DNA from: Bedellia somnulentella
Taxonomy: Eukaryota > Arthropoda > Insecta > Lepidoptera > Bedelliidae
Assembly: GCA_963576735.1 (NCBI GenBank)
Contig: OY755189.1
Span: 6,176,622 to 6,240,621, forward strand
Direction of reading: 5' to 3'
Length of the DNA stretch: 64,000 bases
This document shows, piece after piece, positions 20,111-30,420 of the stretch. Made by a program: the position numbers and the translations under genes. The notes beneath the pieces were generated by a model. It searched no databases. It was given only the letters and a program-made list of their open reading frames with translations, and was not told the DNA's origin. The number at the start of each line of letters is the position of its first letter. Position 1 is the first letter of the stretch.

Positions 20111-20456
20111 TATTAAAAGATTAAGTTCAGTAAATGAAAAAACATTAATTTTAAACTAACTTTAATTAAACACGCAAAGAAATGATCTACAAAAGAAATT
20201 TAAAAATTCAGTGGCTAGCACTCCCATATTTAAACAAGGTGAAATTGCAAATAGAGTTGTGAAAAAGCCTTTTCTCTGTGAAGCTCAATGTCATTTAAAC
20301 ACTAGAAACTTTAATCTTATTTGCTACGAAAAAGGAAGACGCAAGGTATTTTATCATTCTAACTCTTTCATGTCTCGCATTTAAGAGGGAGATGCAATAA
20401 AACATTTAAAAGCTTGAGAAGAATCGGGTGCCAAAGGTTCTCGAAAGTCGATGAAA

Positions 20457-20485
20457 TATAAATAAAGTCCGTTAACAGTCAGTTA
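20457..20485 (+). promoter_or_regulatory. Core promoter: TATA box and initiator
   Basis: TATAAATAAAG at 20457-20467 is followed by TCAGT at 20479-20483, an arthropod initiator, with a second TTAGTT at 20483-20488. The TATA-to-start spacing is 24-28 nt, slightly short to normal. A 70-nt leader leads to the ATG at 20555. Confidence 0.6.
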
Positions 20486-20554
20486 GTTCTTCCAAGTTAA
20501 ACATTCTTTCGAAAGGTGACTTGTATACATTTTCTAAAGAAATGTGAATACAAA

Positions 20555-20597
20555 ATGGATAAAATTTATTCTGTTGGAATTTTGGTGACAATTTTTT
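20555..20597 (+). CDS. First coding exon of a putative secreted protein
   Basis: ATG in good context (ACAAAATGG) opens 14 codons reading MDKIYSVGILVTIF, the start of a signal peptide: charged, then hydrophobic. A consensus donor GTGAGT follows at 20598-20603, leaving phase 1. A TATA-plus-TCAGT promoter lies 70-100 nt upstream. A short signal-peptide exon split by an early intron is the usual layout of insect cuticle-protein and other secreted-protein genes. A minimal upstream ATGTGA sits just before the start. The next exon is not found; the exon at 22209 has an incompatible phase. Gene identity unknown. Confidence 0.55.
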
Positions 20598-20694
20598 GTG
20601 AGTTCTTTTATATAAAGATTTAAGAGCTGATGATGGAACTTACGTAATGTTATGATGAAATTTCTATTTTGCTGCTATTGCTGTTATTTATGAT

Positions 20695-20830
20695 TCATAC
20701 ATACATGTATAAAGTTACGCTATTAGTTCCTATTGGGATAAACAGAGACTACCAATCGCCAATACCTGTCGCGCTGCATACACATTAATCAAACTTTTCA
20801 GATATGATCCTCCCTTTTCCGCTCTTAGGA
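20695..20830 (-). repeat. LINE-C 3' fragment, diverged
   Basis: CTATTAGTTCCTATTGGGAT and CAGAGACTACCAATCGCC are the complement of the LINE-C end; CATACATACATG is the tail. Confidence 0.65.
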
Positions 20831-21059
20831 CTTCTATCTTTTCTGTAATCTATTTGTTTAGATATGTTATTCAGAAAAACATCTTTCAATATGACTTCAG
20901 TCTCATCGTCGAACATTGTCTCAAACTTCAAAAGTAAATGAAATAGCATGCTAATTGTGAAACAAATAAAGGTGGAAATATTTTTACCGAGATTTCATTT
21001 GAACTTCGGTTGAGTAAGGTTTACATTACGAAGGATGTCACTGCGTTGGTTTTAACATG

Positions 21060-21125
21060 TTTTTCATTGCTTGATTGTATCTATTCTGTCCGGAGGTCCA
21101 AGGGTTCGAATCCCTGTGAAGGAAA
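21060..21125 (+). repeat. tRNA-derived fragment with a perfect B box
   Basis: GGGTTCGAATCCCT flanked by GTCCGGAGGTCCAA resembles the 3' half of a tRNA or a SINE head. The 5' half is not recognisable. Confidence 0.45.
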
Positions 21126-21157
21126 TCATTTATATATAAATAATAAGTTCTTAATGT

Positions 21158-21535
21158 AGCAACCGTGATAGCCCAGTGTGTAGGACACTCGGTTATCGTG
21201 CAAACGACTAGTGTTCAAATCCTGGGTCGGGCCTACACCAATTTGTCTTTTCTAAAGACATATGTGTGGTTAATTTATCATGGTTTTTAACGGTGAGGGA
21301 AAACATCGTGAGGAAACCCACATGGCTGAGTTGTACTTAGTCATGTGACAGTGTATTCGTACAAAACGGCGATAGGCCTGCCCCCTATCACGTGAGTACA
21401 CTGTCCATGCAAAACGTGGGTACTCTGAACACCAGGTGACAAAGTCACGTGATGTACAGAAGTATTAGTACCTCTGCCAACCCCTTCGGGGATATTCGGC
21501 GTGAACGTTTATGCTTATTATGCTTATGTTCTTAA
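21158..21535 (+). repeat. SINE-B, full-length copy
   Basis: Head GATAGCCCAGTGTGTAGGAC, B box GTGTTCAAATCCTGGG, then the standard body and CTCTGCCAACCCCTTCGGGG, GGCGTGAACG and TTATG-type tail. Confidence 0.88.
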
Positions 21536-21659
21536 TGTAGGATGTTATTTATATGTGTACTTTATACTTTCAAATAGATCGTCGAGTTGTAATAAGTACC
21601 CTAACTAAAAGTCACTATTATTCTTTTCTGGTGCTAACTTGGTCGGTGATATAGCCAAA

Positions 21660-21915
21660 CATACATACATAACTAGATATATATACTCACGGCCATAAAT
21701 CCCAAAAAGGGGTAGCTAGAGCTTCAGAGCTAGAAACTTCTCATCGACCTTCGGAAGTGGATAGCGGAGAAGACTGTAGAAATAAAGTTATCGTTGGTGA
21801 TGGGTCTCATACCGCATCGCCGAAAAACCACTTATAAATCCCCATACCCTTAGTCGCCTCTTACGACACCTGTAGATAAAAGGGGTAGTAACATTCTAAG
21901 TCGGCACTACACGGC
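21660..21915 (-). repeat. SINE-A, full-length, third subfamily
   Basis: Carries the diagnostic TCGTTGGTGATGGGTCTC, ACTCACGGCCATAAATCCCA and AGCTTCAGAGCTAGAAACTT. Confidence 0.85.
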
Positions 21916-21987
21916 TATTTACTTTGTACGCAATACGTATGTACTATACTCTCTCAAATATATCGTCGAGTAGTAATAAGTACTACT

Positions 21988-22105
21988 AAGTGGTTACTCT
22001 GAACACCAGGTGACAATGTCACGTGATGTTCAGAAGTATTAGTACCTCTGCCAACCCCTTCGGGGATATTTTGCGTGAACTTTTATGTTATGTTATGTTA
22101 TGTAC
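21988..22105 (+). repeat. SINE-B 3' fragment
   Basis: Begins GTGGTTACTCTGAACACCAG and ends with the hairpin CCCCTTCGGGG and TTATG repeats. Confidence 0.8.
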
Positions 22106-22208
22106 TAATAAGTATCCCTAACAAGTCACTATTGTTCTTCTTCTGGGGCCAACTTAATATATAACATATAGCCGAATATATATATTCATTTATGTTACCT
22201 TTTCCCAG

Positions 22209-22417
22209 ATGCGACGACGGTGGAGGCGGTGCAGCGACAGGCCAAAGGGGTCGGACGGCCTCGTTGCGCCTGGCCAATGGGCGCGTGGCGACCACGTCCG
22301 AGGAGCAGCTGCCATCGCCGGCCGAATGTGCCTCCGTGAGGATATCCATCGACAACACCAACACATGCTGTACAGACTCCCTAGTTACTGCCTTGGATGA
22401 TGAGACGCTTTTGCTTG
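22209..22417 (+). CDS. Internal exon of an unidentified host gene
   Basis: A 209-bp GC-rich block is bounded by a strong acceptor (polypyrimidine TTACCTTTTCCCAG, ending 22208) and a strong donor (G|GTAAGC at 22418). The frame that starts one base into the exon (entry phase 2, exit phase 1) is fully open. It reads a glycine-rich start (DDGGGGAATGQRG), a serine/threonine-rich middle, and an end of conserved character (VRISIDNTNTCCTDSLV, then TALDDETLLL). The low-complexity start and polar middle suggest a disordered linker in a large intracellular or signalling protein. I do not recognise the gene. One alternative frame stops inside the exon; the splice signals and composition favour this one. 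Confidence 0.7.
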
Positions 22418-22944
22418 GTAAGCTTTTGACTCTTACTTATGTAATTATGTTAGTTACAGTTGGATGTAATTTAAGGTGGTACGGAATATTTGAAACAAAT
22501 TGGCCTTAAATAGGGTTTTATGCTTTAATCTTCCATTTCTTTATTTATTAGGTATGTAAAACAGATAACAATATTAGAATAACACAAAACAGGCAATACA
22601 AGGTATAGCAGTAGACTGTCATCCAAAGGATACATACACTTGAGATCGATTACATACATAATTATTATACTATAATGTGAAAACTATTTTTAATCCGGTA
22701 ACAAATTAAAATGACTAAACAAAACTTAATAATCTAAGTAAAGAAAAAAAGTTTTAATAATACTATAATTATTTCAACGAAATAACTCTATGGCAACAAT
22801 GCTTTAGAATTCTATTAGACTGATCAAATGATTAGTTCGGTAGACCATAAAATTGTAAGCTTTGCAAGTGATTCTCAGGAAATATGGATAGAGGGCTAAA
22901 ATCTTTATTGTACAATTTTCGCTCCATTGACATTTATTTACTAA
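22418..22944. other. Intron-like AT-rich DNA
   Basis: Follows the donor at 22418. No repeats or coding signal recognised. Confidence 0.4.
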
Positions 22945-23110
22945 CTAGTGGATCGTCCCAGCTTCGCACGGGTAGCTTAGTTTTAAAAATATCCGAGATT
23001 TCTTCAATCACTGCTCGCTCTTTGTGAAATTTAGCGCAATGATTACAACTTAAAACACTCTTTAATAGTGAAGCTTTGAGGTTGTGAAAACGCTTTTAGG
23101 AACGGGTACT
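22945..23110 (+). repeat. Rep-G repeat
   Basis: Starts CTAGTGGATCGTCCCAGCTT and CGCACGGGTAGCTTAG, shared with 23966 and 42672. Confidence 0.55.
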
Positions 23111-23171
23111 TAACTTACTTAATTAACTCCAAATTAAACATTTGCAAACCAACAATCAGAGTTATGAACTT

Positions 23172-23272
23172 TGTATACATGGCGCTTGCCATGTGAGTTC
23201 AGGAGTATTGGTACCTCTGCCAACCCCTTCGGGGATAAACGGCGTGAACGTTTATGTTATGTTATGTTATAC
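23172..23272 (+). repeat. SINE-B 3' fragment
   Basis: ATGGCGCTTGCCATGTGAGT, the CCCCTTCGGGG hairpin, GGCGTGAACG and TTATG repeats. Confidence 0.8.
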
Positions 23273-23274
23273 AT

Positions 23275-23570
23275 GATACATATACTCACTGCTATATTTT
23301 GCCCGCGAAACCGTAACACAAAAAAATCCTCATAGCATGATTCAGTATTCACGTGCGACGACGGCGCGATAGCTTATTTCATGTATAAGTTTGGTGTTTT
23401 TGTTTCCATAAGGAACATACAAACCGACAGACAGACAGACAAAAACTTTATTGATTGCATTTTTGGCATCAGTATCGATCACTAATCACCCCCTGGTAGT
23501 TATTTTGAAAATATGTTTCATGTACAGAATTGATCTTTCTACAGATTTATTATAAGTATAGATTCACACA
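23275..23570 (-). repeat. Rep-F copy
   Basis: Inverse of 63540-63670: AATCACCCCCTGGTAGTTAT, ACAGACAGACAGACAAAAAC and ATGTTTCATGTACAGAATTG. Confidence 0.65.
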
Positions 23571-23965
23571 CTCAAAAATTAACAGAAACAGTGCATACAT
23601 TATTTGTTAATTGTTAGAAAAATAAAATCAATATTATTTTACCTTTAAACCTTAAACAATTTAACATATCACTTATTACTATTTCAGAAAACGGACTCAC
23701 ATGTCCAACAATGTGACCTACATTAATATAGCTTTAATAAAAGAACAAACATATTTCAATTATTCATAAAATATAATCGATACAATCGATTGACAACCAC
23801 ACCGCTAAACTTGCAAACTTCATAGCTTACATATTAATTATTTGCGATTTCCCACTAAAGATGTAACGACCTTTCAAAGTGAACATTTTCAAAGTTGCTG
23901 ATAAAATGCATAATTAAATACAACCAAATGTGTTAGAATCAAATTCTTTTCAAAGAATAGTTCAA

Positions 23966-24535
23966 CTAGTGGTCCGACCCGGTTGCGCACGGATGGTGTT
24001 AAGTATTTTTCACTGGTTACCCCGTACAATGCTCATCCTCATCCTCACAGCCCATATATTGTCCCCATCAAGGCATCAAGGGGCTCGGGCCTACCCTATA
24101 TAGGGTGATTTGGCCTTAGTCCACCACGCTAGCCAATCGCGGGTTTGCAGACTGACGACTACCATAATAATAGCCGGGACCGACGGCTTAACGTTCCCTC
24201 CGAGGCACGAAATAATCTTAATTTTTCGGATAATCAGGTGATTCAAGCCTGCAATATCCTTCCAAACTGGGTTAAATCTTACAAATTAAATTTGTGAGTT
24301 TACCCGCCCGGGGATCAAACCCGAGACCACCGTGCTTAAAGCCAATCGAGACCACGGAGGTAGTCAACCCCTACAGTATTTAGCGTGATTATATATAGCC
24401 TATGCTGCTTCTGAATGTCTTAGCTTTCCATTGGTGAAATACTTTTTAAAATCGGTTGTGCAGTTTTTGAGCTTACTCATTTGAATCAAACAAAGTTTTC
24501 CTCTTTGATATTAGTACCTATAGATGAAGTTGTAG
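23966..24535 (+). repeat. Rep-G copy split by SINE-I
   Basis: The left part (CTAGTGGTCCGACCCGGTTG) ends near 24035. The right part (CTTAGCTTTCCATTGGTGAA, TCGGTTGTGCAGTTTTTGAG, CAAAGTTTTCCTCTTTGATA) resumes near 24375. The SINE lies between them. Confidence 0.6.
24036..24372 (-). repeat. SINE-I, full-length copy
   Basis: The tRNA head is at the right end: B box complement GGGGATCAAACCCGAGACC and ACCACGGAGG. The body includes GATTTGGCC...CACGCT, GCCGGGACCGACGGCTTAAC and TTCGGATAATCAGGTGATTC. The 3' end has the inverse of GGGCTGTGAGGATGAGGATG. Confidence 0.82.
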
Positions 24536-24589
24536 CTGAGTATAAACTTCGATCGTGAGAATGTTCGAATCTATCAGACATGCATATAA

Positions 24590-24800
24590 TCGCGGCTTTA
24601 AAACCCAAGAAGGGATAGCCGCAGCTTACGAATTAGAAAATTTTCCCGGCCACTTTCAGTAGCCATTTAGAGAACGATGGTTGATGATGGGTCTCCGGCT
24701 AATATTCACTTAGAAATCCTAGAACCGAAAGTAGCTTCTTATTACACCGAAGGCTAGAATAATAGTCCTATTCTGAGCCAACGACACCCAGCAAAATTAT
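24590..24800 (-). repeat. SINE-A, degraded copy
   Basis: Recognised by GGCTTTAAAACCCAAGAAGG, GATGATGGGTCTCCGG and CTATTCTGAGCCAACGACAC. Confidence 0.65.
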
Positions 24801-25464
24801 AGAATAGCCGCATCATCATTGCTTCCTCTCCGAGTAGGAAATGCAACAGGGGTACGAGTATCACTTAGTTGGTTATTCATTAATAACTTGGTCTAGTCAA
24901 GGTTGTACTACGAGTACAACGTATGTTATATTAATATTACCATTCCTGAGATTGGTGACCGCCCATACATACCTAGAGTACATAAAAAAAAGAAAATAAC
25001 GTTTATTGTGACACAAAGAAATAATAACAATAAGTTGGAACATAGTTAACATGAAATGGAATAATAACTATTGTCTGATTTCACTCTTTGACACACATAG
25101 TGTAGGTACTTCACTAGCTTTTATTTTTAATGTGCCATCCTGTGCCAATTTCTACTAGGACTACTCCAATAACAGTACTACAATCTTTTCCGTAGTTTTC
25201 TTAAGTAGTGGCTGAGAGGGCAAAACTTTTATCATCTATTTTTTTAGCTTCTCTAATTTCGATATTAATCGTAAAACGAATATGCCGATATTTTTATTTC
25301 ATTTCATTCTTGCCTATTTATGTAACCGAACGTCAATCAGTGTTTGGAATCATTCAAATAAAACCATAACTTCCGTTGGCAATGCTCTATTTTCGACACT
25401 AGGCAAACACCAGATGTGTCACTGTATCATATTGGGAATTTCCAGGAGAATTTGATTTTACATA
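24801..25464. other. AT-rich DNA, no gene recognised
   Basis: No repeat or coding signal I can name. Confidence 0.35.
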
Positions 25465-25605
25465 GCTAGTACGGGCGACCTTTTAACTTTAAATAACAGC
25501 CATCTCTTTTGCATCTACTTAGAATCGTATACTGCCATCTCATTCTAACAGATATCGTGAAAACAAAAAAGCGCTTGTGCCACGCCTCCTGATTAATTAT
25601 TTGGA
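25465..25605 (-). mobile_element. SE-D short element, copy 1
   Basis: GCTAGTACGGGCGACCTTTT, TCGTATACTGCCATCTCATT and GCGCTTGTGCCACGCCTCC match 32568-32712; the inverse matches 44532. Confidence 0.7.
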
Positions 25606-25860
25606 TGATCCTATGAGGTGAGTAAGGATTAGATGATATTGTTCGGAGTACCACTCATAAAATATTTAAGTCTTGAGATGTTATATAGTCTTTACTTAAT
25701 AGCTACTAACTAAATAATTTTGTTGACCCAATATTTTGTAGGAAACGAAAGAATTCAAACTGGTATTTGATTTCATAAATGCATGTTTTATAAATAATAT
25801 AATAAAAATAGTAAAAAGTATATAAGGGGATGTTATCCCTTAATGCAGGTGTACCATTAA

Positions 25861-27524
25861 TAGTATAAGATCCCACTGCTGAATCTCTACGTTCATGGCG
25901 TACAGAGTCAAACACACATTTTAACATAAGTTTATGAATAGGAGATTATACTGACAGCTCGCAGCCAGGCAAAAGTGGCCGCAAGTAATTTTAATTTAAT
26001 TAATGTTTATTATTTTCTGGAGAAAAATTTCGTTCACTTGTTTTTCAAATATAATACCACCCACATGATAAAAATGTATATAGAGAATTTAAAAATCGAT
26101 AGGTGCCGTTGCACATTTGGCCGCAACTACCTCGCAGCCAGGTATAAGTAGGTTATATTTTGGTATGTTTTATACGTTCATATGTTACACGCATGTTTCT
26201 TATATGAAATTAAAGCTATTTTTTTTCCTTATATGATGATATATGGCTGCCTGTGAAAAAATGGCCGCAAATTAGGGTTGCCATCTTTTAAAAACGCGAG
26301 ATTTCCAAGATAAGGAGAAAGAGTTCAAGATACATTTATATACAAATAACAACGAAGTCCTTTCACGGCATAACTATTGTACCCAGTGACGCTAAAATGT
26401 TATGAAAAAAAAACATTTTTTTTTATAAAAAAAAGTTTTCATGAAAAAAATCAGAGGCTTTGATTCAACCCATATTTTACCTTGTTGGAAATCATTAAAA
26501 GAAAAGATACTACGGACCATTTTCGTCAATTCTATGTGGCTCAACGCAACTGAGATCGACTGTCTAAAGTTTGGTGCGGAAAATAATGGTTGGCTTCTTT
26601 TGGATGGTTTACCGAAACCAACATGGTTTTTGGGAAGTTCAACTCCGACACAAGTTGAATATGTGTTGTGTAACACAGATAATAAATCTGCTTATGATGA
26701 AGAAAATTCTGAATGCGACGACGATAATGACAACTGCGATTCTGAGAGCAATGGGGAATCTGACTTCGATTAAATATTAAGAAAATAATAATTAATTTCT
26801 GACAGTCTCCGTGGTCAAGCGTTTTGACTGAATGAACTGTATTTTTTCAATTATACGCATACATATTTTTTTTTATAATATATTAACACATAAACAAAAT
26901 TCTGTACTTTATAATTAAGCTTATTTTCATTTTCACTTGACCAATAAACTTTTTTTTTATAAAAAAAATTTTTATTTTTTCATAACATTTTAGCGTCACT
27001 GAGTACAATGGTTATGCCGTGAAAGGACTTCGTTGTTATTTGTATATAAATGTATCTTGGACTCTTTCTCCTTATCTTGGAAATATCGCGTTTTTAAAAG
27101 ATGGCAACCCTGATTTGCGGCCATTTTTTCATAGGCAGCCATATATCATCATATAAGGAAAAAAAATTGCTTTAATTTCATATAAAAAACATGCGTGTAA
27201 CATATGAACGTATAATACATACCAAAATATAACCTGTTTATACCTGGCTGCGAGGTAGTTGCGGCCAAATGTGCAACGGCACCTATCGATTTTTAAATTC
27301 TCTATATACATTTTTATCACGTGGGTGGTATTATATTTGAAAAACAAGTGAACGAAATTTTTCTCCAGAAAATAATAAACATTAATTAAATTAAAATTAC
27401 TTGCGGCCACTTTTGCCTGGCTGCGTGCTGTCAGTATAATCTCCTATTCATAAACTTATGTTAAAATGTGTGTTTGACTCTGTACGCCATGAACGTAGAG
27501 ATTCAGCAGTGGGATCTTATACTA
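25861..27524. mobile_element. Foldback DNA transposon with ~578-bp inverted arms
   Basis: Arms 25861-26438 and 26946-27524 are near-perfect inverted repeats, starting TAGTATAAGATCCCACTGCT. The outer flanks are TAA on both sides (25858-25860, 27525-27527), but the palindromic terminal TATA makes TA or TATA equally possible as target duplication. Each arm carries repeated GC-rich motifs (GGCCGCAA at three places, GCAGCCAGG at two), likely transposase sites. The 500-bp centre encodes a 110-codon frame. No complete transposase is present, so the element is probably non-autonomous. Confidence 0.88.
26441..26773 (+). CDS. Unidentified 110-residue frame in the foldback centre
   Basis: The frame opens at ATG 26441, right at the inner end of the left arm, and ends before the right arm. 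It reads like a C-terminal protein fragment. It has ordered, tryptophan-rich sequence (FDSTHILPCWKSLKEKI, FVNSMWLNATEIDCL, GWLLLDGLPKPTWFLGS, TPTQVEYVLC) and then a strongly acidic tail (ECDDDNDNCDSESNGESDFD). Such an ending is seen in some insect transposase-like or nuclear proteins, but I cannot name the family. It could be the 3' remnant of the transposase or a captured host exon. No promoter is evident; the adjoining arm is AT-rich. Confidence 0.5.
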   Translation: MKKIRGFDSTHILPCWKSLKEKILRTIFVNSMWLNATEIDCLKFGAENNGWLLLDGLPKPTWFLGSSTPTQVEYVLCNTDNKSAYDEENSECDDDNDNCDSESNGESDFD

Positions 27525-27551
27525 TAAGAATTTCTTATCTTCCTCGATAGT

Positions 27552-27685
27552 ATGTCTTTCGATGGTTGGAACTTTTGCTAATGGGTTCCTAACCGCATCA
27601 CCCATGATCCTAAATAAAGCCATGTTATCTCAAATCTTCTCGAACGACACCCACAATATAATTATTTCGAGCTGATACTATGAAC
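27552..27685 (-). repeat. SINE-A, degraded fragment
   Basis: AATGGGTTCCTAACCGCATC, CACCCATGATCC and CGACACCCACAATA; both ends lost. Confidence 0.5.
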
Positions 27686-27790
27686 TAAAGAAATAAAGTA
27701 AAAAACATATTATAAAATAAAAATCATACAAACTGTAAAATAATACATCACCCAAAGAAATTTAGAAGAGATTAATTTCTATAATAAATA

Positions 27791-28037
27791 GCTGTGTAGT
27801 GTCGGCTTAGAATAGCACTACCCCATTTCTTCCGGTGGGTGTACGTAAGAGGCGACTAACGGACTTGGGGCTTTTAAAGGGATTTTTGGGCGATGCGGTT
27901 GGAGACCCATCACCAACAACCTTTATTCTACCATCTTTTCCCCACTCAACTTATAAAAGTGGCTGAGGAATTTATAATTTCTCAGCTCTGGCTACCCCTT
28001 TTAGGGATTTATAGCCGTGAGTTTATGTATGTATGTA
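27791..28037 (+). repeat. SINE-A, full-length copy
   Basis: Head GCTGTGTAGTGTCGGCTTAG, subfamily marker TTCCGGTGGGTGTACGTAAG, tail AGCCGTGAGTTTATG. MITE-E is inserted in its TATG tail. Confidence 0.9.
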
Positions 28038-28296
28038 TCGCACTCTTAGAACGAAAGAGGCTTAAGTCCAAAAATAGTGACATTGACTTACAATCATAGA
28101 GACATAAAAAAGTATGCTCTATATCCAATGAATAGTAAAACAAAGGCACTTGTTGTTAAAAAAAACTGGATAGCGAATTTTCCTTCCCTATAACAATAAG
28201 TGCCTTCGTTTTAAAGCATACTTTTTATGCCTCTATATGATTGTAACTCAATATCACAATTTTTGGAATTGAGCCTCTTTCGTTCTGAGAGTGCGG
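28038..28296 (-). mobile_element. MITE-E, 259 bp, copy 1
   Basis: Nearly whole-length palindrome with TIR TCGCACTCTTAGAACGAAAG, flanked by TA on both sides, which suggests a Tc1/mariner-type mobiliser. The TATG tail of the host SINE resumes after it. The loop orientation is opposite to the copy at 63099. Confidence 0.88.
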
Positions 28297-28644
28297 TATG
28301 TATGTATGTATTAACTTCTATATTGGTACATTTATATCTCATTTATATAGGTACAAGCAATGCAATCAAATTCTATATTCATCGCTCGAATTCTCTCGCT
28401 CTTGCTTAAATATTTTTGGGTTCTAGAAAATGTATAGAAAGAGCATAGTAAAGTTGTGTAAATATCGTGAGAAGAGAATCCTTGGACGTCCCCCAAATGC
28501 AATACTAATAAAAACTTCTCGATGCCTGCCGCCACCCTAATTAACATAGACTGGTTCTAATAGCTCCATACGACTGTGATTGTGAGTCAAAGCGATATTC
28601 TTTACAACTCATTATTTTTTATAAATCACTCTCTGCCAAATACT

Positions 28645-28770
28645 CAACTCAACTCAAGCTTTCACGCCGTATTTCCCCGAAGGAATCGGCAGAGGTACTA
28701 AAACTTCTGAGCATTACGTGACATTATCACCTGTTGTTCAGAGTATCCACGTTTACACGTTTAGTACCCT
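28645..28770 (-). repeat. SINE-B 3' fragment
   Basis: CTTTCACGCCG, CCCCGAAGG, GGCAGAGGTACTAAAACTTC and GTGACATTATCACCTG. Confidence 0.75.
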
Positions 28771-28861
28771 GCCAAATATTATTTTCTATTTGAGTTCGTA
28801 AAGAAGTAGTGTTATAAAGTTTGTGCAGGCTTTTTTACATAGAATTCTCAGCTGCAAATTC

Positions 28862-28990
28862 AAATAAGGGTTAGCCAGATATACAACATTAATATCTGAT
28901 ACTTTTAGAGATTGAGTGAGAAAACTATTCTAAAATAAAGGATGGTTGATGGAACAATTACTTGAAAAGCCTTAATACCCTTAAAATCAT
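28862..28990 (-). repeat. SINE-A, degraded fragment
   Basis: AAATAAGGGTTAGCCAG, AAATAAAGGATGGTTGATGG and AAAGCCTTAATACCC. Confidence 0.5.
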
Positions 28991-29832
28991 AATTAAGTTA
29001 CTGGATAAAGACTACTAGCAGTAAAAAGAAGCTGTAGATTATAAGGAAAGAATATCTAACTTCCGTGATTCGAATTGTAACTAAGTAGAGATTTAACATA
29101 TTTGCCTATTTCAGAAACAATAGGCGTTATTTTATGTATGTAGACGGATCGACACATTTCAGAGTGAGTCCATAACCGGTTTTCAAAGGACTAAATGGTA
29201 TGATTGGACCTTTTGAATAACGGTGCCTCTATAAACGTAAAAGATTTCGCATTTTTGTTCGTCTTGTCTGAAATAGTCTGGATTATTAATAGAATGGTTT
29301 GCAATCTCAATGGTTCGAACACTTTGTGGAATAATTTGTAAGTATTGTATTGAATATGTGAATGAATTTCTGCTCTAGGAATGGCTCTACCTAAATTATG
29401 TATTTATTTATTTACCATATTTATATTATGATACCTTACCATATTTATTATGAATTATATTTATCCATCCATATATATGTATCCCTTTGTATATACAAAT
29501 TTCTTTGCATACAATTGAAAATTACTTGGTAAAGCGGTATTGCGAAATAGATATTCTAAGTTTGGTAAGTTCGTTCATCCTGGCTCAATGAATTAATTCT
29601 TTAAATTATTTTTTAGAACATGAAATAAACCAAATACCTATTTTTTTGTTCGTTTGATAATAATCAAAAAATCATGCTTCGTAAGAAAATAACATCTCAC
29701 TCACGTTATCGGCGCCACATCGCTTCAAGGTGAGGCTCGAACTTCAAAGTAGAAACTTTTGATTTAAATCTTTAAGTTATTCTTTAAATTTTTATTTTCT
29801 TGCATATACATAATAAGTACATATTTACGCTT
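28991..29832. other. AT-rich DNA, no gene recognised
   Basis: Only TTATTTA-type simple sequence and short chance frames. Confidence 0.35.
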
Positions 29833-30027
29833 GGTAGTGTCGGCTTAGAACACCACTACCCTATTTCTACCTGTAGGTGACTGTAAGGTTATAGGGTCTT
29901 TTTAAGTGATTTTTAGGCGATGTGGTTGGAGACCCGTCACCAAAAGTCATTTATAATTACTATCTTTTTCTCACTCAACTTCCTAAAGTTAAGGGATAAA
30001 TAGCCGTGAGTATATGTATGTATGTAT
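29833..30027 (+). repeat. SINE-A with internal 3' deletion
   Basis: The head is intact; the block before the terminal AGCCGTGAGTATATG is shortened, so the CTCTGGCTACCCC hairpin is lost while the TATG tail remains. Confidence 0.8.
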
Positions 30028-30224
30028 AAATTTAAAACATGCAAAAATATTTATGTCATGCAAGTTCCCCAAACAGGTTCACAAAATACTTGTATGCTCC
30101 TAATAGGTTTTTTAAAAAGCAAAATTAGCAATGTATGTACCCAAATTATGTTAATTTGCTACTTAGAGAAATATACTTTGTTATTTCTTAGACTTGAAAA
30201 CTGTCTAGTCCCATTGACCATGAA

Positions 30225-30420
30225 CATTGCCGTGTATGCTCGATCCGATCCACCCGCGCATGGCCGCGCCACCCAAACCTCGCCAGAGCCGACTCTCTGC
30301 AGTCCTAACAGGCCGGCTCGCGCGTCATGACATGCCGCGAAATATATCATCGCCCTAATCCAACCTCTTTTCATCCGCACGGAAATATAGCTGGCCACAA
30401 CCGCGCTTAAATTTTTCGCG
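30225..30420. other. GC-rich island, possible promoter or exon
   Basis: About 150 bp of unique-looking GC-rich sequence with several CpGs in AT-rich surroundings. Frames are open on both strands but neither translation is recognisable. Confidence 0.25.

Noticed and set aside
22209..22400. Alternative frame starting MRRRWRRC inside the host exon
   Set aside because: Arginine/tryptophan-rich GC-shadow translation; the other frame has natural composition and agrees with both splice sites.
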